Shown one piece after another: positions 1 to 12,287 of a stretch of 64,000 bases of DNA. The notes beneath the pieces were generated by a model. The model was not told the DNA's origin. It saw only the letters and a list, made by a program, of their open reading frames with translations, and made no database searches. Position 1 is the first letter of the stretch. Every line of letters starts with the position of its first letter. The stretch comes from Pullulanibacillus sp. KACC 23026 (lineage in GTDB: Bacteria; Bacillota; Bacilli; Bacillales; Sporolactobacillaceae): assembly GCF_029094525.1 (NCBI RefSeq), contig NZ_CP119107.1, positions 3,534,001 through 3,598,000 on the forward strand, written 5' to 3'. The translations under genes were made by a program, and so were the position numbers.

Positions 1-3884
<3,884 letters not shown>

Positions 3885-3915
3885 GTGCAGTTTATAAGCA
3901 CTGCTGGCTTTTGAT

Positions 3916-3950
3916 GGGGACAGATCTCTTTTAAAAAGAGGTCTGTCCCC
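3916..3950. repeat. REP-like palindrome in the rRNA leader
   Basis: Two 16-bp arms (GGGGACAGATCTCTTT and AAAGAGGTCTGTCCCC) differ at one position and are separated by 3 nt, forming a near-perfect hairpin just 30 bp upstream of the 16S 5' end. The core GACAGACCTC / GAGGTCTGTC recurs as the inverted ends of the repeat block at 60229-60584. It therefore looks like a small dispersed genomic repeat rather than part of the standard rRNA leader. No transposase is nearby. Confidence 0.75.
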
Positions 3951-4098
3951 CCTTTGGAAAATATGTTCGTTTGATTCCTAGCGTTAAACTCAAAGTATGA
4001 CTTTGACTGGCGCTTTTGGTTTTTGTTTAGTTTTCAATGTACGAAACAATCTACTAATCTTTCACTATCAATCGCCGTCTCTCAAAGGCGACTTAATT

Positions 4099-4127
4099 AT
4101 CTTATCACGCCAACAAGATGAAGTCAA
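4099..4127 (-). promoter_or_regulatory. rRNA operon promoter P2 (SigA type)
   Basis: On the minus strand a -35 TTGACT (4122-4127) and a -10 TAAGAT (4099-4104) are separated by exactly 17 bp. It lies about 215 bp upstream of 16S. Between it and the 16S gene are a GTCGCC/GGCGAT stem and a boxA-like CATTGAAAACTAAAC segment, as expected for an rrn leader. Confidence 0.8.
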
Positions 4128-4174
4128 CAAGTTTTTTTCTTTGTTAAAACCACCCGTCAGAAGCGACGTTTATT

Positions 4175-4203
4175 AATATACCACCATACAGTGAAAAGGT
4201 CAA
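4175..4203 (-). promoter_or_regulatory. rRNA operon promoter P1 (SigA type)
   Basis: On the minus strand a -35 TTGACC (4198-4203) and a -10 TATATT (4175-4180) are spaced by 17 bp, 76 bp upstream of P2. Tandem promoters are usual for Bacillales rRNA operons. The A/T-rich stretch further upstream (4204-4260) could act as an UP element, which is inference. Confidence 0.8.
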
Positions 4204-4624
4204 CTATTATTCTATAAACAAATAATGAAAATACATATCTTCTCTTAAAGAGGCGGTTTAATAGGATATTAGATTATTACTATAATTCTTTAAGAATCAT
4301 AAACCATTTTTTCATTCTGATAGCGCAAAGTCCAAAATGACCACTCAAGTATCGCTTCATGCTGCCTTGCTTAAAATCCCCAGAAATACGGGGGGCATCC
4401 CTACCCTTTTTTAAGATGAGGAGGTAAGCAGTAGTCTCACCTATTCCGTATGGGCGTGAGTATTTAATCCAAATCAGCTTTATCTCATTGGCTTGATAAG
4501 AGTGACGATTCATGAGATCTCAGGCAAAACCCATTTTTCGCCTCTTAATATAGTTTCCACCATCCCTCTTTTTTTATCTTTTGGAAAAAATGGGTCTCCT
4601 ATTTTTCTCTTGTGATCAACATTA
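4204..4624. other. Non-coding stretch upstream of the rRNA operon
   Basis: I see no convincing gene here. A 77-codon open frame on the minus strand (4280-4513) has no ribosome binding site before its ATG and no recognisable domain. Its product (key segment GDFKQGSMKRYLSGHFG) is rich in Lys, Arg, Leu and Ile. It may be a chance ORF in rRNA-flanking DNA or a gene remnant. The only other features are A/T-rich DNA next to promoter P1 and a run of pyrimidines at 4560-4580. Confidence 0.5.
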
Positions 4625-4672
4625 GGGTTTAAAAAAATTAAACCGTCAGACGCACTAAGTGTCTGACGGTTT
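4625..4672 (-). terminator. Terminator of the sugar-acid operon
   Basis: A 12-bp stem (AAACCGTCAGAC / GTCTGACGGTTT, 4640-4651 and 4661-4672) is followed on the minus strand by AATTTTTTT. It closes the operon whose last gene ends at 4708. The plus strand also has a short T-run after the stem, so it may work in both directions. Confidence 0.85.
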
Positions 4673-4707
4673 TTAGCCACCAATCAAAACCTATATGATT
4701 CAAGTTA

Positions 4708-5613
4708 TTAATAACTTGAACTTTCTTCTACAAATTTATTGGATAAGCTTCCTAATCCTTCAATCTCCACGATTACCTCATCACCTGGCTGGATATAGAC
4801 TTGCTTTTCTTCAGGATAACCTAACACCACGCCCTCTGGTGTCCCCGTTAAAATGAGATCTCCAGGCTCTAATGTCATGTGTTTTGAAATATAACTAATT
4901 ATCTCATCGCATGAAAAAATCATGTCCGATGTATTCGAGTTTTGACGAATTTCACCATTAACAACTGTTCTAAGGTTTAAATTTTGCGGATCCTCAATTT
5001 CATCTGATGTTACCAAATAAGGGCCAATTGGGCTGAAATCATCACAAGTTTTGCCAAGTAACCATTGTTGCGTTCTCAATTGTAAATCCCGAGCTGATAA
5101 ATCATTCGCTGTGCAGTAACCAAAAACATAGTCTAGTGCCTCTTCCTTAGATACATTTTTAGCTTTTTTCCCAATTACGACTCCAAGCTCAACCTCATAA
5201 TCTAGTTTCTCTGTAACGTTTGGAACTCCTATATCATTTCGATGGCCAGTCAGCGTGTTGTTAAACTTATTAAATAAAATAGGCACTTCTGGATAGGCGG
5301 CATTCGTTTCATCCGCATGTTTACGATAGTTTAATCCCACACAAATGATTTTACTTGGTTGCGTTACACATGGCCCCCAAATCAGATCATTTTCTGCTAA
5401 TAAATACGTTTGATCCCCATCTACCTTTAACTCATTGATGTAACTGTTTAATAAAGTGACTGCCTGATATCCCCCCGCAATAACTTCCATGATATTTGAA
5501 GGAACAGTATCTAAAGGGTGAGAAAGAAGTGCTTCTCTGATGTCAATAATTCCCTCATTAACTTTCACACCTAATCGATCCTGCTCATTTTTTTTAAAGG
5601 TTACAAGTTTCAT
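4708..5613 (-). CDS. Fumarylacetoacetate hydrolase (FAH) family protein, probable 2,4-diketo-3-deoxy-sugar-acid hydrolase
   Basis: This 301-residue FAH-superfamily enzyme would cleave a C-C bond in a diketo acid, giving pyruvate plus a hydroxy acid. Visible family marks are VGLNYRKHADE (92-102), the metal-binding acids in DYEVELG (E140 and E142), and D171 in CTANDLSARD. Members next to an SDR in sugar loci hydrolyse 2,4-diketo-3-deoxy-L-fuconate or -L-rhamnonate, and an SDR lies 50 bp upstream here (5664-6434). It is the last gene before the terminator at 4625. A GAGGAG ribosome binding site supports the ATG at 5613. The family is certain. The exact substrate is inferred from context; ureidoglycolate lyase or another FAH activity cannot be excluded. 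Confidence 0.85.
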   Translation of the reverse strand: MKLVTFKKNEQDRLGVKVNEGIIDIREALLSHPLDTVPSNIMEVIAGGYQAVTLLNSYINELKVDGDQTYLLAENDLIWGPCVTQPSKIICVGLNYRKHADETNAAYPEVPILFNKFNNTLTGHRNDIGVPNVTEKLDYEVELGVVIGKKAKNVSKEEALDYVFGYCTANDLSARDLQLRTQQWLLGKTCDDFSPIGPYLVTSDEIEDPQNLNLRTVVNGEIRQNSNTSDMIFSCDEIISYISKHMTLEPGDLILTGTPEGVVLGYPEEKQVYIQPGDEVIVEIEGLGSLSNKFVEESSSY

Positions 5614-5663
5614 TGTGTTTTACTCCTCTATTCCTTTTAATTTTAATCACTTTTGGTATCACC

Positions 5664-6434
5664 TTAAACGGACTTCCCGTTTACGACACCTCCGTCAATC
5701 ATAAAAGGGGCACCCATCATAAATTTAGATTCATCCGATGCAAGGTAAAGCGCAGCATAGGCAACATCAATGGGCTTTCCCAGCTCCCCAGATAACTGGC
5801 GTCTTTTTATGCCTTCAATTGTCTGTTCAGGATGAGGATCCTTTGATAAGTAATCCTCCACAAATGGTGTAAAGATGGTTCCTGGCATAAGGGCATTAAT
5901 TCTAATATTATAAGGAGCATAATCCACCTGCATGGATTTAGTCATCGCAAGGATTGCCCCTTTACTTGCTGCATAAGAAGCTCTGTCTGAAAGTCCCATT
6001 TCCGCAATACAAGAAGACATATTAATAATGGACCCGCTCTTTTGTGCCATCATATATGGCAGGACATATTTTGTAACAAGAAACACGCCATTCACATTGA
6101 CATCCATAACTCTCTTCCAGGCTTCGTATTCCAAGGCATGTGCTTGGCCAACTCCGCTGATACCCGCATTATTAAACAAAACATCCACCGAACCATATGT
6201 CGTGACCATCTTTTCAACCATTGTTTGTACACTTTCAGGTTGAGTCACATCAACTTGAATAAATATCGCTTCACCATATTTTTCTTCGATTTCGTTTACC
6301 GTCTGTCTTCCAGACGCTTCATTAATATCTGTTACAACCACCTTTGCTCCTTCTTTTGCAAATAGGAGGGCGGTTTCTTTTCCAATCCCTGATCCTGCAC
6401 CTGTAATAAGAGTGATTTTATTCTTTAATCGCAT
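5664..6434 (-). CDS. Short-chain dehydrogenase/reductase, probable 2-keto-3-deoxy-L-fuconate/rhamnonate 4-dehydrogenase
   Basis: A classical SDR of 256 residues. It has the cofactor motif TGAGSGIG (11-18), NNAG (88-91), the catalytic serine in NMSS (138-141), and the YAASK active site with Y154 and K158. It most likely oxidises a hydroxyl of a sugar acid with NAD(P). Pairing with the FAH hydrolase immediately downstream is the arrangement of the non-phosphorylated L-fucose/L-rhamnose route, where a 2-keto-3-deoxy acid is oxidised at C4 before hydrolysis. No fuconate/rhamnonate dehydratase of the enolase superfamily is present in the window, so substrate assignment remains inference. The start has a GGGGGGA ribosome binding site. 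Confidence 0.82.
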   Translation of the reverse strand: MRLKNKITLITGAGSGIGKETALLFAKEGAKVVVTDINEASGRQTVNEIEEKYGEAIFIQVDVTQPESVQTMVEKMVTTYGSVDVLFNNAGISGVGQAHALEYEAWKRVMDVNVNGVFLVTKYVLPYMMAQKSGSIINMSSCIAEMGLSDRASYAASKGAILAMTKSMQVDYAPYNIRINALMPGTIFTPFVEDYLSKDPHPEQTIEGIKRRQLSGELGKPIDVAYAALYLASDESKFMMGAPFMIDGGVVNGKSV

Positions 6435-6470
6435 CGTCTATTATCCCCCCATTTATTTCTAAAAGTTCGT

Positions 6471-7334
6471 TTAAAACGGTTTCACTTTCATTTTATTAAC
6501 TTCTTCACGCCAATTGCACTGTGGTTCCCAACCAAGTAATTGCTTAGCTTTTTTATTAGAAAGTAATGATTGATAGTCATCAATTGGTTCACGAATATCC
6601 GTCACAGTTGGATAACAAGTCGCCAATAGTTCAGAACTCTTAATAGCCATACACGTCTCATCAGCCGCTAGATTCACGGCTTGAAAACCTAAATAGCTTT
6701 TTTCAATAGATAACCTGCAAGCACTTGCAACATCTCGAACATCAATGTAACTCCACAATAAATTCTCTCGTCGCGATGGATCATAGATAAAGTTAGGGAA
6801 CTGCTGATAGATTTCAGGCGTGATAACATTTGTAATCCTCAACGCAATTATCTGCCTATCAGTTCGTCGGCACATCATCTCTGCTGTTTCTTCATTGACT
6901 ATCTTAGAAAGCCCATAACTATCTTCAGGAAGTTGCGGGTGTGCTTCATCTATTGGTACATAAGTTGGTGAAAGTTTATGTTTTGAAAAACAGATCCCAT
7001 ACAAACATTCACTCGAAGCCATAACAACTTTTTTAATTCCAAGAAGATAAGCGGCTTCAAGGACATTATAAGTTGTCATCACATTGTTTTGAAAAACGAC
7101 TTCATTTGGATGGGAATAAGCAACGGGTATCGACCCCATATGAATAATGGCATCCGCTTCAAATAATGCCCCCACTACCTGCCCTAAATCGGTTAAATTT
7201 GTGATAATCGTTTGACATAAGGACTTTTCAGGTTCCTTTTGATCTAAATTGATCACATCATATCCGTGATCAATTAAATCTTGGATTATCCAATGTCCTA
7301 TCCTTCCGCTTCCCCCTGTAACAGCAATTTTCAC
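6471..7334 (-). CDS. NAD-dependent epimerase/dehydratase family protein (extended SDR)
   Basis: 287 residues with a Rossmann glycine motif GGSGRIG (7-13), acidic residue D31 after the second strand, a SSECLYG segment (108-113) and YGLSK (Y140, K144). It resembles the uronate dehydrogenase/epimerase branch that oxidises or epimerises free sugars or sugar acids rather than nucleotide sugars. It sits between the kinase and SDR genes, so a role in converting a released monosaccharide is likely but the substrate is unknown. It could supply the oxidation/isomerisation step needed before the DUF1537 kinase. Translation starts at a GTG (7334) behind GAGGAGGG. Confidence 0.8.
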   Translation of the reverse strand: MKIAVTGGSGRIGHWIIQDLIDHGYDVINLDQKEPEKSLCQTIITNLTDLGQVVGALFEADAIIHMGSIPVAYSHPNEVVFQNNVMTTYNVLEAAYLLGIKKVVMASSECLYGICFSKHKLSPTYVPIDEAHPQLPEDSYGLSKIVNEETAEMMCRRTDRQIIALRITNVITPEIYQQFPNFIYDPSRRENLLWSYIDVRDVASACRLSIEKSYLGFQAVNLAADETCMAIKSSELLATCYPTVTDIREPIDDYQSLLSNKKAKQLLGWEPQCNWREEVNKMKVKPF

Positions 7335-7374
7335 ATTTGAACCCTCCTCAGATTCGGTTGAGCACTTTCAGATT

Positions 7375-8751
7375 TCAATAACCATGATCCTCAATTAACC
7401 CGCTAACTTGAATAAAGAAATCTCGTTCTCCCATTTGCCCACCCTTTAAACAAATTTGAAGATCATCAAAGTTAGGATCATACGAATAGGCTTTGCATAA
7501 AGGAGCCCCTGGAGATACTGGACTTATCATTTCCATCGCATAAATATCAAGCTCTTTTAACACATACCCTGAGGTATCTCCTCCGGCAATTATGACCCGT
7601 TTTATTTTTTGTTTCCGAATAATTTCTTGACTCATTTTTCCTAACTGTTCGCCAAATAAATGACCCGTTTCCTTTGGATCCATCCCATTAGCTTCTAGCC
7701 CCTTTTTCGTTGTGAGAATGTCAGGGTCATTATCACCAAATGCCGAATACATTAGAACAGATTTCCCTTTAGCTAATAGTTGAATGGCCTCTTGAACAAG
7801 TTGTTCACAATAATTTTTACGATTCTTGGATAAAAGCAACTGTTCACCAGAAACCTTCAAACCTATCAACCCATAATCTAAGGCACTCTTAATTTGCTTT
7901 TGTGTCATAGAAGAACAACTTCCAGAAACAACTAGGACAGGACCTTCCGATGGTAGTGGAGGAAAATGAGGCTTTTTAAAGGCACCTATTGTTTCAAGCG
8001 TTTTCGTCAAAGCATACTCAATCCCTGATGAACCAACCGCAAAAAACGGGTCATTTTCGGACTCCTCCCATATTAATTCACCTGCTTTTTCCAAGTGATT
8101 GGAACTCAAGACATCAAATAAAAGGATTTGGTTAGGGGTTTTCACTTTTGAATCAATGATTTCTTTTACTCTATTAGTCGGTTGTTCTAATTCCAAAACG
8201 TTTAGAAGATCGATAGGAAGGTGTGTTTGTTTGGACAAATGGATCCGTAAATCGGATTCATCCATTGGGGTTGTCGGATGCTGAGACATAATAGGATGTC
8301 TGTCTAAGCGGTATGTTTCCTCCTCTAATGTTGCAAAGTGGTGGCCAAATACGGTAAATCTCTTTAATCTCGGTACACCAACCACAAGTGGAATAAAGGA
8401 TTGATTGATATCAAAAACTTCAACGGCAAGCTCAATCGCTTTCCCAATGCTTCCAATCTGCGGAGAGGAATCCAATGTGGAGCAGGTTTTATAATGACAG
8501 ACACGTGCTTTTGACTGTTTTAAACTCTCAAAGGCTTCTCGAAGCTCTTCTTCCATTTGTTGTCCATCTAACGACCGACTGACACCTGCAATACCAAAAG
8601 CCTCAATATCTGGAAATTGTTCATTCAATAAATTCTCAGATGGGGCTTTGAGAAAGAGAACCGTTCGAATCCCGCTTAAGGTTAATGCTTCCATCGCATC
8701 TGTCGAGCCCGTAAAATCATCCCCGTAGAATCCAATTAATTTTTGATTCAC
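7375..8751 (-). CDS. DUF1537 four-carbon acid sugar kinase family, OiaK-like (3-oxo-isoapionate kinase candidate)
   Basis: 458 residues with the N-terminal signature YGDDFTGSTDA (9-19) and C-terminal nucleotide-binding segments GGDTSGY and GGQMGERDFF. The family phosphorylates acid sugars such as D-threonate, 3-oxo-tetronate and 3-oxo-isoapionate. The central RHPIMSQHPTTPMDESD block is of the type I associate with kinases that accompany RuBisCO-like proteins, and such a protein is encoded in the same island at 34295-35551. In the published apiose pathway OiaK makes 3-oxo-isoapionate 4-phosphate for the RuBisCO-like decarboxylase OiaX. Family assignment is firm, substrate moderate. It starts at a GTG (8751) with AGAGGTGAG, 16 bp after the broken glycosidase gene. 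Confidence 0.8.
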   Translation of the reverse strand: MNQKLIGFYGDDFTGSTDAMEALTLSGIRTVLFLKAPSENLLNEQFPDIEAFGIAGVSRSLDGQQMEEELREAFESLKQSKARVCHYKTCSTLDSSPQIGSIGKAIELAVEVFDINQSFIPLVVGVPRLKRFTVFGHHFATLEEETYRLDRHPIMSQHPTTPMDESDLRIHLSKQTHLPIDLLNVLELEQPTNRVKEIIDSKVKTPNQILLFDVLSSNHLEKAGELIWEESENDPFFAVGSSGIEYALTKTLETIGAFKKPHFPPLPSEGPVLVVSGSCSSMTQKQIKSALDYGLIGLKVSGEQLLLSKNRKNYCEQLVQEAIQLLAKGKSVLMYSAFGDNDPDILTTKKGLEANGMDPKETGHLFGEQLGKMSQEIIRKQKIKRVIIAGGDTSGYVLKELDIYAMEMISPVSPGAPLCKAYSYDPNFDDLQICLKGGQMGERDFFIQVSGLIEDHGY

Positions 8752-8767
8752 TTGCTCACCTCTTCTA

Positions 8768-10495
8768 TTACCAAATAAGTTCTTGCTCAGGATGATGAAA
8801 GGTACCTTCTTTCATCGGCGCCTGATCATAAATTTTACGATTATTATAAAGCGGCTTGTGGTTTCCTTCCGGAGAAATATGTATGACATCATCCCCGCGC
8901 CATTGCACGACATATTCTTGTCCCATTGCTTTTTCAATGGTTTGGTACTCACTTAAAGGAAAGTGTACTTTGACAATCTCACCTTTTTTAACAGAGCCCA
9001 CTCTATAGAAACATTCCTATATCCACGAACTCGCATCTCTTCCAGTTTGAATACGTTGTTGTCCTTCCCATTCCCGTTCAACTCTTACCTTATTATATCC
9101 CGCCCACTTTGGTATTCTGATTTCTAAATTTCCAATATCTTGATTGATCTTAAGTTCGACACGGCCTTCATGCGGCAAATAGCTATAAACATCTAACCAT
9201 CTTGACCCTCTGTTTAAGAGGAAGTTGACACGAACGGTTCCATTATGTTCTGTTACAGTATTACTCCAACCCATGAATAGCCCTCTTGTCCCTGAGCCGA
9301 TACAGCATAACTGCAAATCACTCGTATGTCCTCTCCCATGGTTCACATCACAAGCAAAATCATTAGGTGCCGAATACCCCGCGAAAGCACCTCGTGATCG
9401 TTCCGCCACTTTATAGTAGGTCTTATAACCGGGTTCATCCATCGATTTATCTTCTCGCTGCTCAACCCAATCAAGATCTAATAACTGGGACTCCGTTAAA
9501 TGATTTCTTATAAATCTTTCGACAACGCCCCAATATTCGCTATAACCGCTATGGGCCAAAGCAATGCCAGTCGCTATTAAATCGACCAGAGAACAGGTTT
9601 CATGTTCATAGGCTTGTTCTTGTAAATCACCAGGTGTCCATCCAAACGCCGTACATTGTTTTAAAACCCAATCATAGCTTTTCTTAACAAAATGAGTAAT
9701 GGAAGCATCTCGTGTAAACCCGGCATAACGGGCAAGTGATTCAAGTGTCCCGATTCTAGTATGGAAGTGACCACTCCTATAAGCTAAGGATGCATTGAAA
9801 CTGCCATCTTCATTAAAGACCCCGCTTCTATGAATAATAAGAGCAGAAAAAAATTCACATAATTCCAGAGCATCTTGATTACCCGTTGCTTCGTGGTATT
9901 TTAAAAGAGGCATCATTAACCGACCGCAAAAAGAAGCCGGATCTGGTGCCAATCGGATATGTACAGCATTTTTTGAAGGCCATCCCTTTTCTGTATATTC
10001 AGAGGCTGGATAATACCACACATCTTTCTCCTTTATTGCAATACGTTTCAGAGCCGCAACATGCTTATCCGCTGCTTCTTTTGCTTTAGGGTCTTTTGTT
10101 GTTAAATACCAGCTTGTAAGGGCTAAAATAACAGCGCGTTGATCAATCATATTTGCCGTCGGATCTCCAACTATAACCTCAGGCAGGCGATAGTTCATTC
10201 CGTCTTCCTTAAAGAAGCTCAATAAATTTTCCTTATACTTTTCTTCTACTTCTTCCCCAAAAGTCTCACCTGTCATAGTTCTGGCTAATGTCAAGGCATC
10301 AATTAAGCGACCATGGCTTGATCCAAAATCCCAATCTCCATGAGTCATATGGGCCGGTTTTTCTACTAAATTAGCATTAAAAAACGGAATATAATTATAA
10401 TCTTCATCCGCCATTCCTATAATGCAATTCATGACAGCTTTGGCTCTCTCTTCAAGCATCAATGTATCGGGAATATAGTGCTTTTCTAGTTCCAT
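8768..10495 (-). pseudogene. GH127/DUF1680-type glycosidase gene interrupted by one in-frame TAG
   Basis: The frame from 10495 encodes about 492 residues of an (alpha/alpha)6-barrel DUF1680-type protein (beta-L-arabinofuranosidase superfamily). A CCIGSGTRG segment stands at the family's conserved cysteine site, followed by VNFLLNRGSRWLDVYSY. The frame ends at a TAG (9017-9019). The following 9001-8768 segment continues in exactly the same frame and supplies the missing C-terminal beta-sandwich (VGSVKKGE.., WRGDDVIHISP, KPLYN). Together they give about 575 residues, near the usual family length. The ATG at 10495 follows GGGGGGG and is preferred to the TTG at 10510. In plant-pectin loci such enzymes cleave L-arabinofuranose or aceric acid. 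Either a recent pseudogene, a sequencing error, or readthrough. The tail alone could not be functional. Confidence 0.8.
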
Positions 10496-10515
10496 TTTTG
10501 ACCCCCCCAATTTTC

Positions 10516-10529
10516 GGTAAGCGCTATCA
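10516..10529 (-). promoter_or_regulatory. cre-like CcpA site before the 10495-4708 operon
   Basis: On the minus strand the 14-mer TGATAGCGCTTACC resembles the cre consensus TGNAANCGNTNNCA, with deviations at A4 and the last base. It lies 20 bp upstream of the glycosidase start codon, a position suited to roadblock or promoter repression. A second, better copy precedes the 27521 operon. Confidence 0.55.
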
Positions 10530-10591
10530 AATCGTAGAATCTTCCTGAATCATCTCTTTAATTGTCGCATGGATCTACAAATACCAAAATT

Positions 10592-10626
10592 GAACATTAA
10601 TAAGGTTCTAGTGTTCATTTTGAAGA
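10592..10626 (-). promoter_or_regulatory. Putative operator copy 1, shared with 27668-27702
   Basis: Plus-strand GAACATTAATAAGGTTC then TAGTGTTCATTTTGAAGA. It is identical to the site at 27668-27702 in 28 of 35 positions, including GAACAT, TAAGGT, TGTTCATTTTGAAGA and their spacing. It contains an imperfect inverted repeat GAACA..TGTTC. Both copies sit upstream of an operon start and of a cre-like site. The most likely ligand is the AraC-type response regulator at 27940-28722, which is inference. Confidence 0.6.
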
Positions 10627-10635
10627 AACGAACAG

Positions 10636-10676
10636 TTTTATAAAAAGGAGGTAGATCATTCGATCCCTCCTCCTTT
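10636..10676 (-). terminator. Terminator after the Gfo/Idh/MocA gene
   Basis: Minus strand AAAGGAGG..GATC..GATC..CCTCCTTT (10644-10676) followed by TTATAAAA. It separates the long operon starting at 27521 from the next operon, whose operator overlaps the DNA immediately 3' of it. Confidence 0.75.
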
Positions 10677-10689
10677 GTTCTTTGTAAAA

Positions 10690-11778
10690 CTAAAGAGCCG
10701 CGACTTCAACTCGTCTTTTTTCTTTCATAGATAAATAGGTTGCAAAGACCATTTGAAGCGTCTTCAGATTATCTTCTGCACTATTTTCAGGTTCTCGATC
10801 TTCTTCAATCGCACACATTAATTCTCCCATGGTCCCCATAAACGCATGCGGGAACCATTTCCCCTCTAATATAGGAGAAAACCAATCGTTCGGATCCACC
10901 TTTTTGGATAAAAAGCGGAGCGTGTCCTCTCTACCCATTGGATAATTATAAAGAGCGCCATTTGTTCCTTTTATAATCCCCTCCGTACCTTCAAATCGAA
11001 AGGTGGCATACCAATCATCTTCTGTTGCCCAATTGTTATGGTTATCATGAATCAGGCCTCTTTTAAAACCTGGATACTCCATGTTAATCATTGTTCTGGT
11101 TTCACCTTTTACCTTTTGGCCCGGATAGGTCATTCCATCTGCGTAGATAAACTCAGGTGTTCCAAAGAGATAGCGAATGGCATCCATATAGTGAATGCTA
11201 TGGTACATAACCTCTAATGTGTCGATTTCTTTAAGGAATGACCATCCTTCAAAAGGGGTATGAACATTCACTTGAATAGTAGCCTGTGTTAAGTCGCCTA
11301 ACCATCCTCTGTCAATGATCGTTTTGCTTGCTTTAATTCCCGGAGCCCATCTCATTTGTTGATTGACAGCCCCTTTAATTTTATAGGTCTTGCACAATTT
11401 CACAATTTTCCGTGCCGAAGCAAGCGTATCCCCTAAAGGTTTTTGACATAAGACATGCTTCCCCGCCTTGGCTGCCATTTCAACCATTTCGGGCTGAAAT
11501 TGCGCCGGAATGGCAATATCCACAATTTTAACTTCGGGATCATTAATGACTTGCTCAGCGTTGGCATACACATTAGAAATCTCAAATTGTTGTGCCAGCG
11601 TTTTGGCCCGTTCCTTTATGAGATCTGACAACGCTACGACATGGAATCCCGCTAGCTTGTAAGCCGGTAAGTGAGCTTCTCTTACAATCTCTCCTGCTCC
11701 AATAATCCCTATTCCCATCATTTTATTTTGGGGCAATTTCGGGAGATAGTCCAAGTCAAGCTGGTTAACGTCCATCAT
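10690..11778 (-). CDS. Gfo/Idh/MocA family oxidoreductase
   Basis: About 362 residues with the N-terminal Rossmann motif GIGIIGAGEIVREAH and a central HVLCQKPLGD segment, where Gln stands at the usual Glu of the EKP motif. A C-terminal alpha/beta dimer domain contains MYHSIHYMDAIRYLFG. Such enzymes oxidise sugars or sugar lactones with NAD(P). D-apiose dehydrogenase (ApsD) belongs to this family, so it is one candidate for the first apiose step, but L-fucose, galactose or inositol-like substrates fit equally. Several in-frame starts exist (GTG 11790, ATG 11787, 11778, 11775). The GGGGGTG motif places 11778 at good spacing. It is the last gene of the long operon, directly before a terminator. 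Confidence 0.8.
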   Translation of the reverse strand: MMDVNQLDLDYLPKLPQNKMMGIGIIGAGEIVREAHLPAYKLAGFHVVALSDLIKERAKTLAQQFEISNVYANAEQVINDPEVKIVDIAIPAQFQPEMVEMAAKAGKHVLCQKPLGDTLASARKIVKLCKTYKIKGAVNQQMRWAPGIKASKTIIDRGWLGDLTQATIQVNVHTPFEGWSFLKEIDTLEVMYHSIHYMDAIRYLFGTPEFIYADGMTYPGQKVKGETRTMINMEYPGFKRGLIHDNHNNWATEDDWYATFRFEGTEGIIKGTNGALYNYPMGREDTLRFLSKKVDPNDWFSPILEGKWFPHAFMGTMGELMCAIEEDREPENSAEDNLKTLQMVFATYLSMKEKRRVEVAAL

Positions 11779-11796
11779 TATGTCCATCACCCCCGC

Positions 11797-12243
11797 TCAT
11801 TTTTCTCTTTTTTCGACTAGTAATATATGATCACAGACAAAGACCGTTTCATTCTTTTGATTTAAAACTTCTACCAATTCAACAACCCTACCGAATTCCG
11901 GTCGCTTAGGATCATCGTGTTTGTCTTTTATACTGACTTGAACTTTAATCGTGTCATTGATCAAAACAGGTTTAATAAATCTCAACCGATCATAACCATA
12001 CGAGAAAGCAGCGGGGTTAATAACCGTTGCGGTCATCCCAACGCCAATTGAAAAAATTAATGTCCCATGAGCAATTCTCTGTTTAAACTCAGTTGTTTTG
12101 CACCATTCGGCATCCATGTGATGAGGAAAAAAATCACCTGTCTGTCCCGCATGAAGAACAATATCCGTTTCAGTTATAGTTCGACCAATCGTTTCTCTCT
12201 GATTGCCAAGGTCATAATCTTCATAATATTTTGTTTGTAACAA
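11797..12243 (-). CDS. MaoC-like hot-dog dehydratase/hydratase
   Basis: 148 residues of a single hot-dog fold. The MaoC signature [14 protein letters not shown] holds the catalytic pair D37 and H42, and [15 protein letters not shown] forms the following helix. Known members hydrate or dehydrate CoA-thioesters (crotonyl-, mesaconyl-, itaconyl-CoA types). It stands 44 bp after the amidohydrolase and in the same operon as two class III CoA-transferases, so a CoA-activated carboxylic acid is the probable substrate. The start is TTG at 12243 behind GGGAGG. MaoC genes are not expected in classical sugar catabolism, which makes this context unusual. Confidence 0.85.
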   Translation of the reverse strand: MLQTKYYEDYDLGNQRETIGRTITETDIVLHAGQTGDFFPHHMDAEWCKTTEFKQRIAHGTLIFSIGVGMTATVINPAAFSYGYDRLRFIKPVLINDTIKVQVSIKDKHDDPKRPEFGRVVELVEVLNQKNETVFVCDHILLVEKREK

Positions 12244-12287
12244 TGGACAATCCTCCCTTTATATACTCAAACCTCCGACTATCTTCG

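Noticed and set aside
4280-4513. 77-codon frame upstream of the rRNA operon
   Set aside because: No ribosome binding site and no recognisable domain; kept only as a remark in the description of the non-coding stretch.
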